A stretch of 64,000 bases of DNA, from contig JAWWNJ010000009.1 of the NCBI GenBank assembly GCA_037176885.1, positions 3,100,001-3,164,000 of the forward strand. The letters are read 5' to 3'. The position numbers and the translations under genes are program-made. The DNA comes from Favolaschia claudopus (lineage: Eukaryota; Basidiomycota; Agaricomycetes; Agaricales; Mycenaceae). The stretch's first letter is position 1, and each line of letters opens with the position of its first letter. Positions 1 to 10,550 of this stretch are shown in pieces. Below the pieces are notes generated by a model. That model had not been told where the DNA came from. It did no database searches and saw nothing but the letters and a program-made list of their open reading frames with translations.

Positions 1-785
1 CGGTACCGACAAAACTTTCCCACCCCGCCTTCACTCTTCATCTATCTATTTTTAGAATCACCAAATACCACGCCATAACGATGACGTCGAACGTGATCTC
101 CAGTCGTTTTCGGCGTTTTCCTGGCAAAGTCCTTCTGCCAGATACCTGTCAGGCAAGCCTATTTTATGCGTTCTATTCCGAGTTCTCGGTATGTTTAGAT
201 CGCTGAGAGTTTTTTTTTTTCAAAGTCAAGGCTTTTTCTTCTCTCTCGATTCGATGGGACGGACGAAATATGCGAGTGGTGCGGTTGACTTCATTTATGA
301 TGAGCGCTCGGTGGATATTAATAAAAATGCGTCTCGTTGCAGTTCTCAAGTCCGCGCATTCGTTCACTCCATCTGCATCCGAAAAAACATTTGAATTTGC
401 CAACTCATGTCATTCGCGTGCATCTTACCTGAACTGTTAGTCATCGCATTCGCTCCACTCCGTCGATATACTCTTCCCAGAAACGAAGCCAAGGCTCAGG
501 GTAACAGGGTATTTATTTTGCCTGTCAGCAACCGCCGGAATATATCGTTTACCGCGGTGGAGCAACATTCGTTGGTAGGTAGGTAGGTAGATTACACGGC
601 ACGGTCCCGCTCAGGAACGCCGGGCCCAAGGAGTATCAGAGATTACATAGGCACTAATGTAAACTTCGGTCCTTGGACTCCTCAACAACATCTTAGCCGA
701 GCTCACGGCCGCAGTCTCAAACCCGCCGCTGTAGAACTAAGAAAGAAGAAGAGGAGCAGTTAGTTGAAAGAGGGACCTCAGAAGC
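1..785. other. Intergenic, no gene seen
   Basis: No coherent reading frame or splice pattern was found. The only structure noted is a short GTAG microsatellite (about four units near 574-590). The stretch may be the outer flank of the LINE fossil that follows. Confidence 0.5.
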
Positions 786-1202
786 TCAAGGCCGTAACAC
801 GGGGACTGAGTCGAATAATTCGAGGACATCATACGCAAATTTTGCGACTAACCCAATTGTAGGACGGCAAAAAATCACGGCTTTGAGGAATTCTGTATTT
901 GACAGTTGAACCATGAGATTTTGAAGGTAGGGTGCATCACGGAAGAGTTTTCCCAGAAATATGGCGCGTAATTGCAGTAGCGTGTCGGAAGAGGTACACG
1001 AAATAAGCGCGTGTTCGGGAGTTTCAACCTCTGTTTTGCAAAACCTACACAACCGTTCCGATCTGGGGACAGGTTGATGCGCATGATCCACGTAACGCAA
1101 GATTTCCACAGCGAGTCGATGGGTAGACAATAAGAGAAGCCTGAGCCTGGACTGGAGAAAAATCGCGCCAAACCGACACGTTATAGCTTTCCCGCTCCAC
1201 AC
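786..1202 (-). pseudogene. LINE ORF2 C-terminal remnant
   Basis: The 138-aa frame contains a C-x2-C-x8-H-x4-C knuckle (CRFCKTEVETPEHALISC) of the kind that ends ORF2 of many mushroom LINEs, where it follows the reverse transcriptase. No RT or RNase H is attached. It faces the plus-strand LINE pieces that begin 25 bp away, so this locus is rearranged (inverted or built from two copies). It is not expected to be functional. Confidence 0.6.
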
Positions 1203-1226
1203 CGCGGCCGGGACAATAGGGCAGCA

Positions 1227-2702
1227 ATGCGTGACGCGAACCGCAAATCAATTTTGGAAGCGGCGAGTCGTGCTGTCTTCTGGAAAAATATCAAGAGGAT
1301 GGCAGACCCGCAACCACTAGGGATTTCGGTCACTGCGGATGAATTGAGGGATGTCTTCAGGGGAAGACTAAATCCTCCTGAGATCTTACCTCCCCAATTT
1401 GACTCGACGCAACACAAAATCAATCAAACCCTGGCATCCCTTTTGCCGGAAGTCACGCAGGACTCGACTCCTGAAGGTTTCTTCTCTGAGAAATGGACAG
1501 AAGACGATGCTCAAGCCCACCTCGACGCGATGGTGCAAGAGCATGAGGCAGACGTGACGCGATTCAATATCGATCCCGTGGTCGCGATAGCCGCTGCGGC
1601 CGCGGCTAGCGGCGATTATGAGGCCTTCCCTTTCCCAGAATCCGATCTTCTCGAGCCGGATGACGAGCCGCACTTCCAGCCTCCCACCCCCACCTCGTCC
1701 TCTATCCTCAGCGACCGCAAAGGAAAACAAAAGGCGCTCACCGCGTTAACTCCTCAAAAGGCCTCTGCGCCACCTCCTCTCATTCCCATCTCCTCTGCAC
1801 CCTCGGTCAATGGCCCCCCGCCGCCGCCACCTGGCGCACCATCCGGCCCTGCGGCGCCTCCTAGAGGCTCGTCCGCTGCTCCCGCACCTAAAGCTTCCTC
1901 TTCCAACACCACCCACCCCTTTGCTGCTCTTTGTGGCTTCGAGGCCCTCGACCCATCGCGGGCGGCTAAAAAATACTCGTCTACTCAGATAACGACGATC
2001 CTTGAAAATCTGAACGGGCTGCTCGGAGCGGGAGTAAGGAACCACGACCGCGTGGGCCGACTGTCGGACGAAATGCACAATGTGATTGAGTGTGCGTTCC
2101 CTACACTCTATGAGAAAAATAACAAACTAAATAATTTCATTTTGCAAGTCATGCCCACCGTACAGCAACACATCTACGAGATGGACGGTGTTACTCAAGA
2201 CCTCCTCCACTCTCAGAACGACCAAAATAGGAAGCTCCACGACACCATGCTCGCAGTCAACGAGATCAATGCGCGCGTCCTCCCCGCCTTGCTCAATCGC
2301 ATCGACGAGCTTCAGCGCACCGTCTCCCGCCTCACCACCGCGATCACGTCGGCTCCAGCCCCCGCGACTGTCGCCCCTCCTGCACCCGCACCCTCGACCG
2401 CCTTTATACCGGCCCCCACCTCTGCCACTGCTCCAGCTCAGCCCTCCCATGCCGAGGACGACGACGACATCATGCGCGGCTTCGTCGCCTTCCTCGCGAG
2501 CAGAGGAAAGCGGAACCGCGATGACGAGGTGAACGACATCATCCGCAACGTTCGCGCTCGTCACGATACGACGCACACGCATGCCCCACAACTAGTCGCC
2601 GTCCCCGCTCTACCTAATGCGAGCACCGCGGCGGCCTCAAATGCTGTCGCTCAACGGAAGGGAGCTGAAGGAGGGTGGGGAATGGCGCGACAGGCCTTTT
2701 GA
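1227..2702 (+). pseudogene. Chimeric LINE fossil: ORF2 linker fused to ORF1-like protein
   Basis: A 491-aa open frame in two parts. Residues ~1-105 (ISVTADELRDVFRGRLNPP, then FDSTQHKIN and a TPEGFF block) match the segment that lies between endonuclease and reverse transcriptase in Agaricomycete LINE ORF2. The rest is Pro/Ala-rich with a helical middle (about 235-375), typical of the ORF1 RNA-binding protein of the same elements. ORF1 should precede ORF2, so the linker is out of place and the frame is a rearrangement product. ORF1-like sequence continues in another frame after the stop near 2702. It is open for 1.4 kb, so recent rearrangement or expression cannot be excluded. Confidence 0.6.
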
Positions 2703-3318
2703 CAACAGTGGTGGTAGGAGGGGTCGGGGTCGACATTTTTGGAGGGTGCGAGGGCACAAAATTAAGAGAGAGTGAGAGTACGAAAGAAAGAGGGATCCAA
2801 AGCTTTCCTCAAGCCAATTTTTTTCTTATATGGGTGCCGCAATGCCGAAGTGCACGTGAGACTATATATGTATAGCCACTTTCTCACAATGTCAGAAGGT
2901 AAGGGATTGAGCGACAGAGAGGGCAATCCCTGCGCAGTGTACGATGACTGAAGCTGAGAAGGTACAGGATCTGTATTCCGAAGCAGGCTACAGGTGGGTA
3001 TCTATCCAGTGGCAGGCTCTGAATATTCTGCCGATTAACGACAAAGATAATAATACTCGATAACGACCCGGGAGACGTTTTCTGCTCGTTGTGGAGAGCG
3101 GATAAGGAAGATATGGAGTGCAGTTCGTGCGGGAAGACGCGCTAGTAGGTTGCCTGAGGCTCCAGTTCCGTTAGTGAGCTAGTGTATGCAAGTCCTCGAC
3201 AGGGTGGCTGGAGATGCGTCAAGTGCCGAACGTAGCGAAAACACCGACAGCGATCGAATTTTGGCTCAGAAATCACTCCGGACTACTCCCCAACGCTTCC
3301 AGCGACACTTAGGAGTGT
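2703..3318 (+). pseudogene. Decayed middle of LINE ORF1
   Basis: Directly after the stop of the chimeric frame a Gly/Arg-rich stretch (RRGRGRHF-like) is readable in another frame, as expected for the tail of an ORF1 protein. After that no frame stays open. This is interpreted as decayed ORF1 linking the upstream frame to the ORF1 piece at 3319. Confidence 0.4.
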
Positions 3319-3507
3319 GTGGAGGTGGAGAGGCCACTAGAAATGAGAGTCGGCCAAATTGATGGTGGTGGTCCTCGCGGTCAATATGACAACTACACGC
3401 AACTCGTATTCCAGACCCGCGCTATCGCCGAATGGTTCGTCGCTGCGTGGGCAGCCGCCGATCGAGCCCAATACTCCGCTATCACCGCCGTACTCCCAAA
3501 TGTCTAA
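3319..3507 (+). pseudogene. LINE ORF1 C-terminal remnant
   Basis: The frame contains GQIDGGGPRGQYDNYTQLVF followed by a W-rich helical piece (AIAEWFVAAWAAADRAQYS). This resembles the C-terminal part of ORF1 proteins in the LINE family whose ORF2 pieces follow. It stops after 62 residues and is a fragment. Confidence 0.5.
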
Positions 3508-3699
3508 GGGCAGCTCATGCCTCCTCCTCCGCTTCATCTGCGCCTGGCGCGCCCATTATCTCTTCACACGCATATGTACCTGATGTCCCAGCGTACATAC
3601 CTTTAGCTACATCATCCACCGCCGTCTTAAACGTGCCGGTCACCTCTACTTCCCCCGTACTGAGTACGATACCTTTTGTCCGCCCTCTTGATCATACCT

Positions 3700-4250
3700 C
3701 GAGTATAAGTATTCAGAGCTGGAATATCAACGGCGACTTCCCCTTACAAATGAGCTGCCCCAACTTCAGAAAAGACCTGACTGCTTTTGACATTAACTTA
3801 TTCCAGGAGACACATCTCCGTCCTGACCAAGAGGACACCGTCATTCTTCCTCACGGCTATTCCAGTACAGACCAGCCAGCAGTGTACGCAAGAGCGAGGG
3901 AGGCGGCGAGTGCTTCACAGGGGTCTTTCTCTAAAACACCGCTCCAAGACGAGGATTCGGGCAGCAGGTAGGTATTGTAGATGAGCAGTCCGTTGAGTTG
4001 AAGAGCCATGAAGTCCGGTCCCGAGAAATCTTTTCGATAGTGTAGTTTGAGTGTGGATTTTTGGTCCCAACAGTGGAAAATTTACTTCATTCCAAGGGCA
4101 GAGGCGAACAGTTATTGACTACGGAGCCTGTTCTCGGGGACTATACGAAAACGTGAAATCGTTCTCGGTTGCCGACCGTCTCCCAGGATATGATCATGCT
4201 GCACTTACCGTTGAAATCAAGTTCGACATCGGTGAAACCAACAGAGCTCT
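3700..4250 (+). pseudogene. LINE endonuclease (EEP) domain, broken
   Basis: The start of an exonuclease-endonuclease-phosphatase domain is readable around 3708-3870 (SWNINGDF, then LFQETHL, where E is the metal-binding Glu). After stops and a frame change the domain resumes at 4051 and ends with RRTVIDYGACSRGL and LPGYDHAAL, where the DH is the usual terminal Asp-His pair. The central part is missing, so the nuclease cannot work. Confidence 0.65.
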
Positions 4251-4758
4251 GCAACATCCTCGGAAAAAACTTAAGAAGGATGTTATACTGCCAACCGAGA
4301 CGGAGCTAGACCGACTACTCATTCGGACCTTAGAAGCTGGAAAGGACGAGGAAAGAAAATCCTTGACCCTATACGGTCAAGTTCTCGCAAATTCGGACCC
4401 ACTTAAAGTGACGGTACATGGGTCTTGTATCAATTCCGGTAAGATTACTGCATCCGCCGGTGCTGCTGCTTACTGGGGTCCAAACTCACGCCGTAATCTG
4501 TCCGAGAGGACTTGGGGGATGCAAACTAATGCTCGAGCTGAACTTGTAGCAGTTCTACTTGCTCTCCGCACCGCTCCTTCCTCAAAAACACTCGAAATTG
4601 CAACAAGATCTGAGTATGCAATTCGCTCCGTTGTGTACTCCGCACCGATGAATGCTGCCTGTGGGTGGAGATGTCTCAATGGCGACATCCTGAGGTTAAT
4701 ATTTGTGTTAATCAAGTCTCGCGCGGCGCCGATAGTTGGAGTGACGGTTGTTTTATGA
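4251..4758 (+). pseudogene. LINE RNase H-like domain remnant
   Basis: In frame with the endonuclease remnant follows an RNase H fold with changed active site: TVHGSCINSG (normally YTDGSC), AAAYWGPNSRRN, QTNARAELVAVLLAL (with the catalytic Glu) and TRSEYAIRSV (normally TDS). The usual Asp residues are replaced, consistent with decay. In this family the RNase H sits between endonuclease and RT. The RT is absent here. Confidence 0.65.
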
Positions 4759-5250
4759 GGTCGTCAAGAACGTGGCCCCGGGCCCACACGGTTCAAAAAA
4801 GTGTAAGAAATCCTCGTAGTTGGGGAGCTCAAGGTCAATTTCTTTCGCGTTTTCTTCGGCTTCGCGGGTGCTGAGGAATTCGGAGGAAGAGGCCTTGGGA
4901 AGTAAGTCTTCCCGTTTGTACGGTGATCTCCGCGCGGCTTCTGACATCACCCACGACAAATTTACGGCGTTCTCCACAGGGGGAATGGAATCCCACGAAC
5001 GCCTTGATCTGCTTCCCACCCCAACACTTCGCAAAATCAACGAAAAAACTTTTTCTGTTACACGAGCGGCGTATACACAAGTCTCCACCTCACGCGAGCG
5101 TGCCACGACATGACGCCAGGATGACGCGAAGCCATGTTCGTCCTCGAGTATAAGAGGGCTGGAGGTTGGCGAGTAAAATCCAATTCAACTCGAGAACTCA
5201 CTCACCACCCAACCTAACCCACCCACCTCAACGACTCTCTCATAATCACG
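4759..5250. other. Intergenic with upstream region of the secreted-protein gene
   Basis: A 117-aa minus-strand frame (4753-5106) is open but resembles no family I know and is treated as chance. The last 150 bp form the promoter and 5' UTR of the next gene, with CT-rich sequence before the ATG. Confidence 0.45.
5149..5154 (+). promoter_or_regulatory. TATA-like box of SC15-like gene
   Basis: TATAAG lies about 100 bp upstream of the ATG at 5251 and is followed by a CT-rich leader (CTCACTCACCACCC). This layout is usual for highly expressed mushroom genes for secreted proteins. Inferred from position only. Confidence 0.4.
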
Positions 5251-5982
5251 ATGTTCGCCCTTCGTTTCGCCCCTCTCTTCCTCTTTGCCGCGAGCTTCGT
5301 GTCCGGTGCTGCCGTCGTTGAGCAACGCTCTTCCACCGCCGACGTCGAGGCGGTCGTGAACACCCTCAAGAGCTCCACCGACTCCATCCTTCCCCAGATC
5401 GGTCAGTTTTCACGGCGTTTCTGTGTCGCCTCGCACATTTTCCTGATATCTTCCGCTTTACTCAGATGCCCTCGTTACCGGAGGCACCGCGTCCGATGCT
5501 ACCGTGACCCCCCTCATCAACGAGCTCACCTCCGCCCTCGACACCGCCTCCGCGTCCCTCGGCGGCCTCTCCCCCGTGTCCTCCCGCAAGCGCCAGTCAG
5601 ACGACGACATTGCTAACCTCGTCGCTGGACTCCTCACTGTGCGCTCATTCATTTATCTGAATGAAATTCTAACCTTAATGATTGTGCTCCGTAGGATATC
5701 ACCAACACCCTCGACGGACTTCTTGGCGAAGCTGCCAGCATCCCCGCCCTCGGTGGACTCCTTGTGGGCGTCGACGCCTCCCTCAACCAGGTTCTCGTTG
5801 GTCTTGAGACTCTCCTGGCCGGTGTTCTCCGTCTCGTCGCTACCTTGTACGTTGTCTCTCCTTCCTTTTCTTGGCTTTCGTTCAACGCATTCATGTTTTC
5901 ACCTTCGTTCAGGCTCGTCGACGTTGCCGCCCTCCTGCGCTCGCTCGCCTTCGGTCTCACCCTCGCCTCGCTCGGGTTGTAA
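5251..5982 (+). CDS. SC15-like small secreted protein
   Basis: Four exons (5251-5401, 5466-5638, 5695-5846, 5913-5982) join in frame to 181 aa with GT-AG introns of 64, 56 and 66 nt. Residues 1-19 form a signal peptide (MFALRFAPLFLFAASFVSG). The mature protein is Ala/Ser/Leu-rich, helical and without cysteines: a KSSTDSILPQI segment, a dibasic KR near the middle that could be a Kex2 site (SSRKRQSDDD), then a strongly hydrophobic C-terminal half ending LRSLAFGLTLASLGL. This pattern and length recall the SC15 family of Agaricomycetes, secreted proteins linked in Schizophyllum to aerial hyphae and attachment. The family name is from memory; secretion is the firmer claim. Confidence 0.75.
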
Positions 5983-7391
5983 ATTTCCCCAATCCCACGG
6001 ACTAGATAAATGAATGAATTCAAATGTAAATGATACCAACGGACTTCTCTATAACCTTCGAAGCTCTATTATACACAAACTTGATATTGACTTTCTACGT
6101 ACTCTTTTGATTCGAGCTACGAGGATCGAATAATAAATTGCTTTGACATGATGTTTGGAATGAATTTTGTTACGCAAAAATTGATTCAGGAAGCGAACGC
6201 ACAAGACCAAGTAGTACAGCAAGCCCATTATCGGCGATTTTGAATCACTAATAGCTACCATGCCCTCGCGCTTACATAAGCTTTTTATTCAATCAATCAA
6301 CCCAAACCACCTTCTTCAAGTCTTCGCCTTAGGCGTATATTTTCCCCAACCCTCCATCTCCTCCTCCAACCTCATACTCACACTCCCATGTATTGAACTC
6401 GCCGGGGACCCTTGCCTTTGAAATAATGACATTCTTCAATTCACCCTTCCTTGAGTTGATTCTTGAATTTTAACCGTTGCCTGCGATACAACTTCAACTC
6501 ATAACTCGAACATGAATAGCTACTCAACTGCACGTATTACGTTGTGTCCCACTCACAAATTTGCGTACGCTCAGTGTACACAGCGGCATGATATTTTTTG
6601 ACATCCTCATGATAAGAAAAATTCAACCCTCGGCGGTGCCGGCCATCAGGAGTGATCGATGTGCTGATGTCATCATCAATTCCTTGGTTTTCGCCACGAC
6701 CTTCCTTCCTTCCAACTACCCTCCACGATGGATGTACGGCTCCGCGTCTTCGTTCGAAGCTGCCTCTGATTGAACTGATACTGATGGCAATTCCAGCGAT
6801 ACCGGATCTCACTTCGGGAACCTCGCTCGGCCTGCGAGAAGGTTAACGCGACGAGCTTCAAGTTAAGTATACTGCTGCATCATAATTAACACTGGATTGT
6901 GCACGTTCAACCTTCACTTCAAGCTGTTTCAGCTCTACTGGCTATGTATGCTTCCCCGCTTCTCATTTATCACCTGCCGCAAAGAGCAAATAAATAGCCA
7001 AGTCGAGACAGCCGTCTGGCAACTGGAATGGAAGACGGCCGACTTTCTCGGCTCAACGTCTCGACCAGTTCGCTGCAGTATTCGGGAGTCTTATACGCCT
7101 CTGTAGCTGCTGCGACCTCGATATATGTCTCGTCGCAAATCGTTCTCAATGGCCAGCCAGGATCCCCAAGACCATCTTCTGATACGTTTGAAAAGCGATA
7201 GCGATTGGCGCTTCTTCCGGCTTCTTCTAGCGCCGGAATTTCCCTGTGAGCGCCAATTTCATTCAAACGACTCCCCTTCTTAGATGATACTCCAGCTAGC
7301 CATAGCTTTTGCTAATAACGAAGCATCGCCGGGTACCGAATAAGCACCAAACAATCTATCTCATCTAAGTAATGTCAAACCTGTCGTCGAA
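5983..7391. other. Intergenic; original upstream flank of the LINE target
   Basis: No gene is supported; short frames here lack splice or codon coherence. It contains one copy of a dispersed repeat (about 6481-6580) whose partner lies inverted at about 37.37-37.48 kb. If the nested elements were removed, this sequence would directly abut the promoter of the DUF2235 gene at 35022. Confidence 0.5.
6481..6580 (+). repeat. Dispersed repeat copy A
   Basis: The core ATGAATAGCTACTCA then GCACGTATTACG occurs here on the plus strand and at about 37366-37480 on the minus strand, with similar but diverged flanks on both sides of the core. Both copies are open in frame (NMNSYS-ARITLC), suggesting fragments of an old coding element. 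Confidence 0.5.
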
Positions 7392-7402
7392 ATTCGCCGC
7401 TG
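7392..7402. repeat. LINE target site duplication, left copy
   Basis: ATTCGCCGCTG, repeated exactly at 34928-34938. It touches the T14 tract on the left and the LINE 5' end on the right, as expected for target-primed reverse transcription of a minus-strand LINE. Confidence 0.85.
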
Positions 7403-7766
7403 TTTTTTTTTTTTTTGAATCCGTGTTATTTGCCCTTCATCCCTAAAGATATGGTAGGCATACTCTGAACTATTTAAGTCGTTACTGATACCTGTAAGTA
7501 AATGTGTCCGTGAATGTGTAATTTGAACAGCGATAATCTGTCATCCATGCCAGCAGTAGGCTATGAAGAACGTAAGCGCGTGGAGCGCGATTGTAAAAGT
7601 AAGTTGGGGTCTAGTCCCCACGGCGGGGGCACTGGTGAATAATGTAAAATAAATAAGATGCACGTACGTAGAGGGCTCGGGCGAGCGGGTTGTGACGAGG
7701 GCGTGGTGGGGGACTGCGGGTGGGGCACTGCGTTTCCTGTGGCGGGGCGTCGACGGCGGGCGGTGG
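7403..7766 (-). other. LINE 3' UTR and A tail
   Basis: From the ORF2 stop (TAA at 7769-7767, minus strand) to the A tail there are 350 nt without a gene. It includes a short hairpin-forming TGGGG-TCTAGT-CCCCA near 7606 and AT-rich TTATTTATTTTACATT near the middle. Such 3' UTR structures can be recognised by the LINE reverse transcriptase; that role is inferred. Confidence 0.55.
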
Positions 7767-10232
7767 TTATATGCGGAAGGGGTCGGCGGCGCGGGGGAAG
7801 TCTACCTGCGATACCTCGGCTGTGGTCCTGAGAGCCGCAATGACGGTGTTGCGCGTGGGGGCATATGGATCGGGGGCTTCGGGGAGTTCGCCATGGACAG
7901 TGTGAAAACGGCCGGTGCGAGCGATAAAGCGGAAGAGCGGGGGGTAGAGCTTTGGCTTGCTTAGTAATTTCGTGAGTAGGCCCGCTTCCCGGCCTCCCTC
8001 GCGCAGCAGTTCCCTCCTAGCATCGCGGTGGGCTGTGCAGCGGATGAGATAGTGCTCGACGGTTTCGTCGGCCTGCCGACAGCAGGGGCAGATGGGAGAT
8101 TCAGCTTTTTTGATGCGATGTAGGTGGCGAGCGAGGGGGACGTGGCCGACGCGGAGTTGGAGGAGGATGACTGCGAGGCTGCGAGGGAGTGTGGAGGCTG
8201 TTTTTAGGTAGGAGCCGCGGTGGAGTTTGGGGTCGTAACGCGAAATGCGCGCATAGCGTGATGATTTCTTCCACTCTTTGAGGACGGTGGCGTTAAGCTG
8301 GGAGTTGTACTCCTGCTGAATGGCGGAGCGACTCCATGGGAGGGGTTGACGCAGCGTCTTTGGTATCGATGGGGAGGAGTCTTTCTCCTGCGCGGCTCGC
8401 TTCGCCTCCACGTCCGCTCGTTCGTTGCCGACGATTCCGACGTGACCGGGGGCCCAGCGGACTGTGATCTGGATGTTGGGGTGTACGCGGAGGAGGGCTT
8501 CGGTGGCGGAGTGCCAAAGGTCCCAGATCCAGTGTGACGGGGTCGGTGTGGCCTTGGAGGTAGCCCGAACGGCCGCCTGATTGTCGACGATGATCGTGAC
8601 TGCGCCTTCCACTAGTGGTTGCCTGCGCAGAAGGGTGGCGGCTAGATAGCCGCCGATGCCTTCGCCTTCGAATACCGTGTGCCGAGTTGCTTCGCCCAGG
8701 TAGAAACGCAGTGACCCGACTTCTTGCCCCCTGTAAAAAAGGACGGCGGCAGAGCCGATGCGCCCGTCAATGCCCGAGCCATCAGTATATACTTTCCATA
8801 AAGCTGTGTCTATTTTTTCCGCCTCTTCCGCGGCCTCTTTCGAGCTCGGTATACTCACCGCCATACTCGATTCCCAATTCGCCGGCTGGCGCACTGCTTC
8901 TATTCCTTCAGTCTTCTGTGGTGATAAACGAAAGTCTTGCATGAGGTCGTGGAGTGGAGTGAGGTGAGTTTTCGGTGTGTGTCGGCTGGCGTCAATGGCG
9001 GCTTCTGAGAGTGGATGGGAGGAGGGTAGGGTGGATATTCGCAAGGCGGCCCGGAAGCGGACCTTGTTGATGAGGTGTACGATGGGGAGGAGGTTAGCAT
9101 GAGCGTCAAGAACATCAGTGGGAGTGGTTCTGAGGGCGCCAGTGATAGCTAGCGCCGCGCGGCGCTGGATGGATCGAAAGATCTTCACGGTGCCGCGTTC
9201 GCGGGGTTTTTTGTAACGGGCAGTGGCAGAACGATTGCTGGAGGGCGGGGAAAGGAAGATGTCAGCGCCGTAAAGCATCCGAGGGACGCATACGGCGAGG
9301 TAGAGTCTGCGCATGATGTGTGCTGGGGGGCCTCGGGAGGCGCGACCAATACTCGCAAAGCGAGTAAGCCACGCATGACCCTTGGCGGCAGCCGCAGCGG
9401 TTTGCTGTTTCCAGCGCAGTTCGCGGTCAATGTGAATACCTAAAAGTTTTACCGAGTCAGCGGATTTTACAGTGTGGTTACCGAGCTTCAGGTTGAAGCG
9501 CGGCATCGGGATTGTCTTCTGAAAGAACACGGTGGATGGTATGCGTTTGCGGGCGCAGTCCGCGAGCTGGTATTTCGGTTCACTAAATTTGGCGTTGTGC
9601 TCTTCTCCCCAGTTGTCGACGCCCTTCCTCCTCGTCATCATCCGCGTCAACTTCTTGTGGGTGGCCTGAAAAGTGTAGTCAACTGATATGAGAGTGTCGT
9701 CGTCCGCGTAAACGACGCCAGCCTCGTCGCGGTGTGCTTTTGGTATCTCGGCGAGAGGCGCGTTGTAGATGTCGTAAGCGAAACCCGAGTGCGGGTCGCC
9801 CTGGTCAAGCCCCACGTCGATCACGAAGGAATCCGACACGAAATCGTCAAAAGCGAGACGACCCGTGCGGTCCGCGAATCGTCGCCGTATCCATTCGGTG
9901 TGTTGGGCTGGTACACCGCGCGTGCGCATGTCGTGTATTAAGCGGTCAATGTCAACGCTGGGGAATGCGCCCTTGACGTCTAGACATAAGACTGAAGCTA
10001 CTTTACCTTCCCGCCACGCATCCTTTATTGTCTTGACCACCATGTGTACAGCGTCGGTAGTGGCGCGTCCCGGGCGGCAACCATACTGATTGGCCGGTAG
10101 GATGCCCGCTAGCTCTGCCTCGGAAACACATTGTAGTGTTTTGGCGGCGTACCAGAGCCTTGAGAAACCCTTGGTCAGGGCTATGGGTCGCATCGCTGAG
10201 GGGTCAGCGTAGTTCGGCTTGCCCGGCTTTCT
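7767..10232 (-). pseudogene. LINE ORF2, 3' part: reverse transcriptase, RNase H, zinc knuckle
   Basis: This is the C-terminal 821 codons of ORF2. The frame opens at 10265 only because the transposon end supplies a chance ATG; true LINE coding resumes at AGA (10232) just past the target duplication. Seen in order: RKPGKPNY and RPIALTKG (RT start), LCLDVKGAFPSV (motif A), QGDPHSG (motif B), VVYADDDTLI (motif C), KLLGIHID (thumb side), RNase H with VYTDGSGIDG, VDNQAAV and PGHVGIVGNERAD, then CPCCRQADETVEHYLIRC. All catalytic Asp residues are present. It is separated by 21 kb from its endonuclease half, so it is inactive as a unit. Confidence 0.9.
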
Positions 10233-10239
10233 CAGCACG
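10233..10239. repeat. Target duplication of the 21-kb element, left copy
   Basis: CAGCACG, repeated at 31242-31248. Joining the LINE sequences across a single copy restores ORF2 in frame through the conserved VLRKPGK region. An 8-bp duplication with one changed base is equally possible. Confidence 0.8.
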
Positions 10240-10344
10240 CACCAGAACCTGGGGTGCTGATGCATCGCCTCCTCTAGTAGAGGAAAGAATTCGATGCATC
10301 AGCATCTCTAGTAGAGACTTACCATATATAGGGCGCGATGCATC
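10240..10344 (+). repeat. Left terminal inverted repeat with palindromic boxes
   Basis: Starts CACCAGAACCTGGGG. It contains GATGCATC at 10259, 10293 and 10337, and between them two perfect 13-bp hairpins, CCTCTAGTAGAGG and TCTCTAGTAGAGA. The reverse complement of the right end follows the same order; the first 30 positions align without gaps at 21 identities, and CTGGGG and GATGCATCGC are shared. Such repeated palindromes are likely transposase-binding sites. Confidence 0.8.
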
Positions 10345-10550
10345 GCGTTGGAGACAACTTGAAGGGGTTGAGACGCCCACGCGGGTGTCTGTCGTCGTCG
10401 ATGGCGGCGTCGAGAGTGCGTCGTCGCCGTCATGAGCGTTGAGCACGACCTGAAGCAATCACACAACGTAATTTCTGATGCGGCAGTGATACATTACGAT
10501 ACCTACACAAATGTGCGAAAAATCAACTATGTACATATGATAGACATCGG

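Noticed and set aside
4753..5106. 117-aa minus-strand frame before the secreted-protein gene
   Set aside because: No family resemblance, and it overlaps plus-strand frames of equal quality; treated as chance.
10263..10265. ATG at 10265 as the true start of the reverse transcriptase ORF
   Set aside because: It lies in the GATGCATC box of the transposon end; LINE coding begins only after the CAGCACG duplication.
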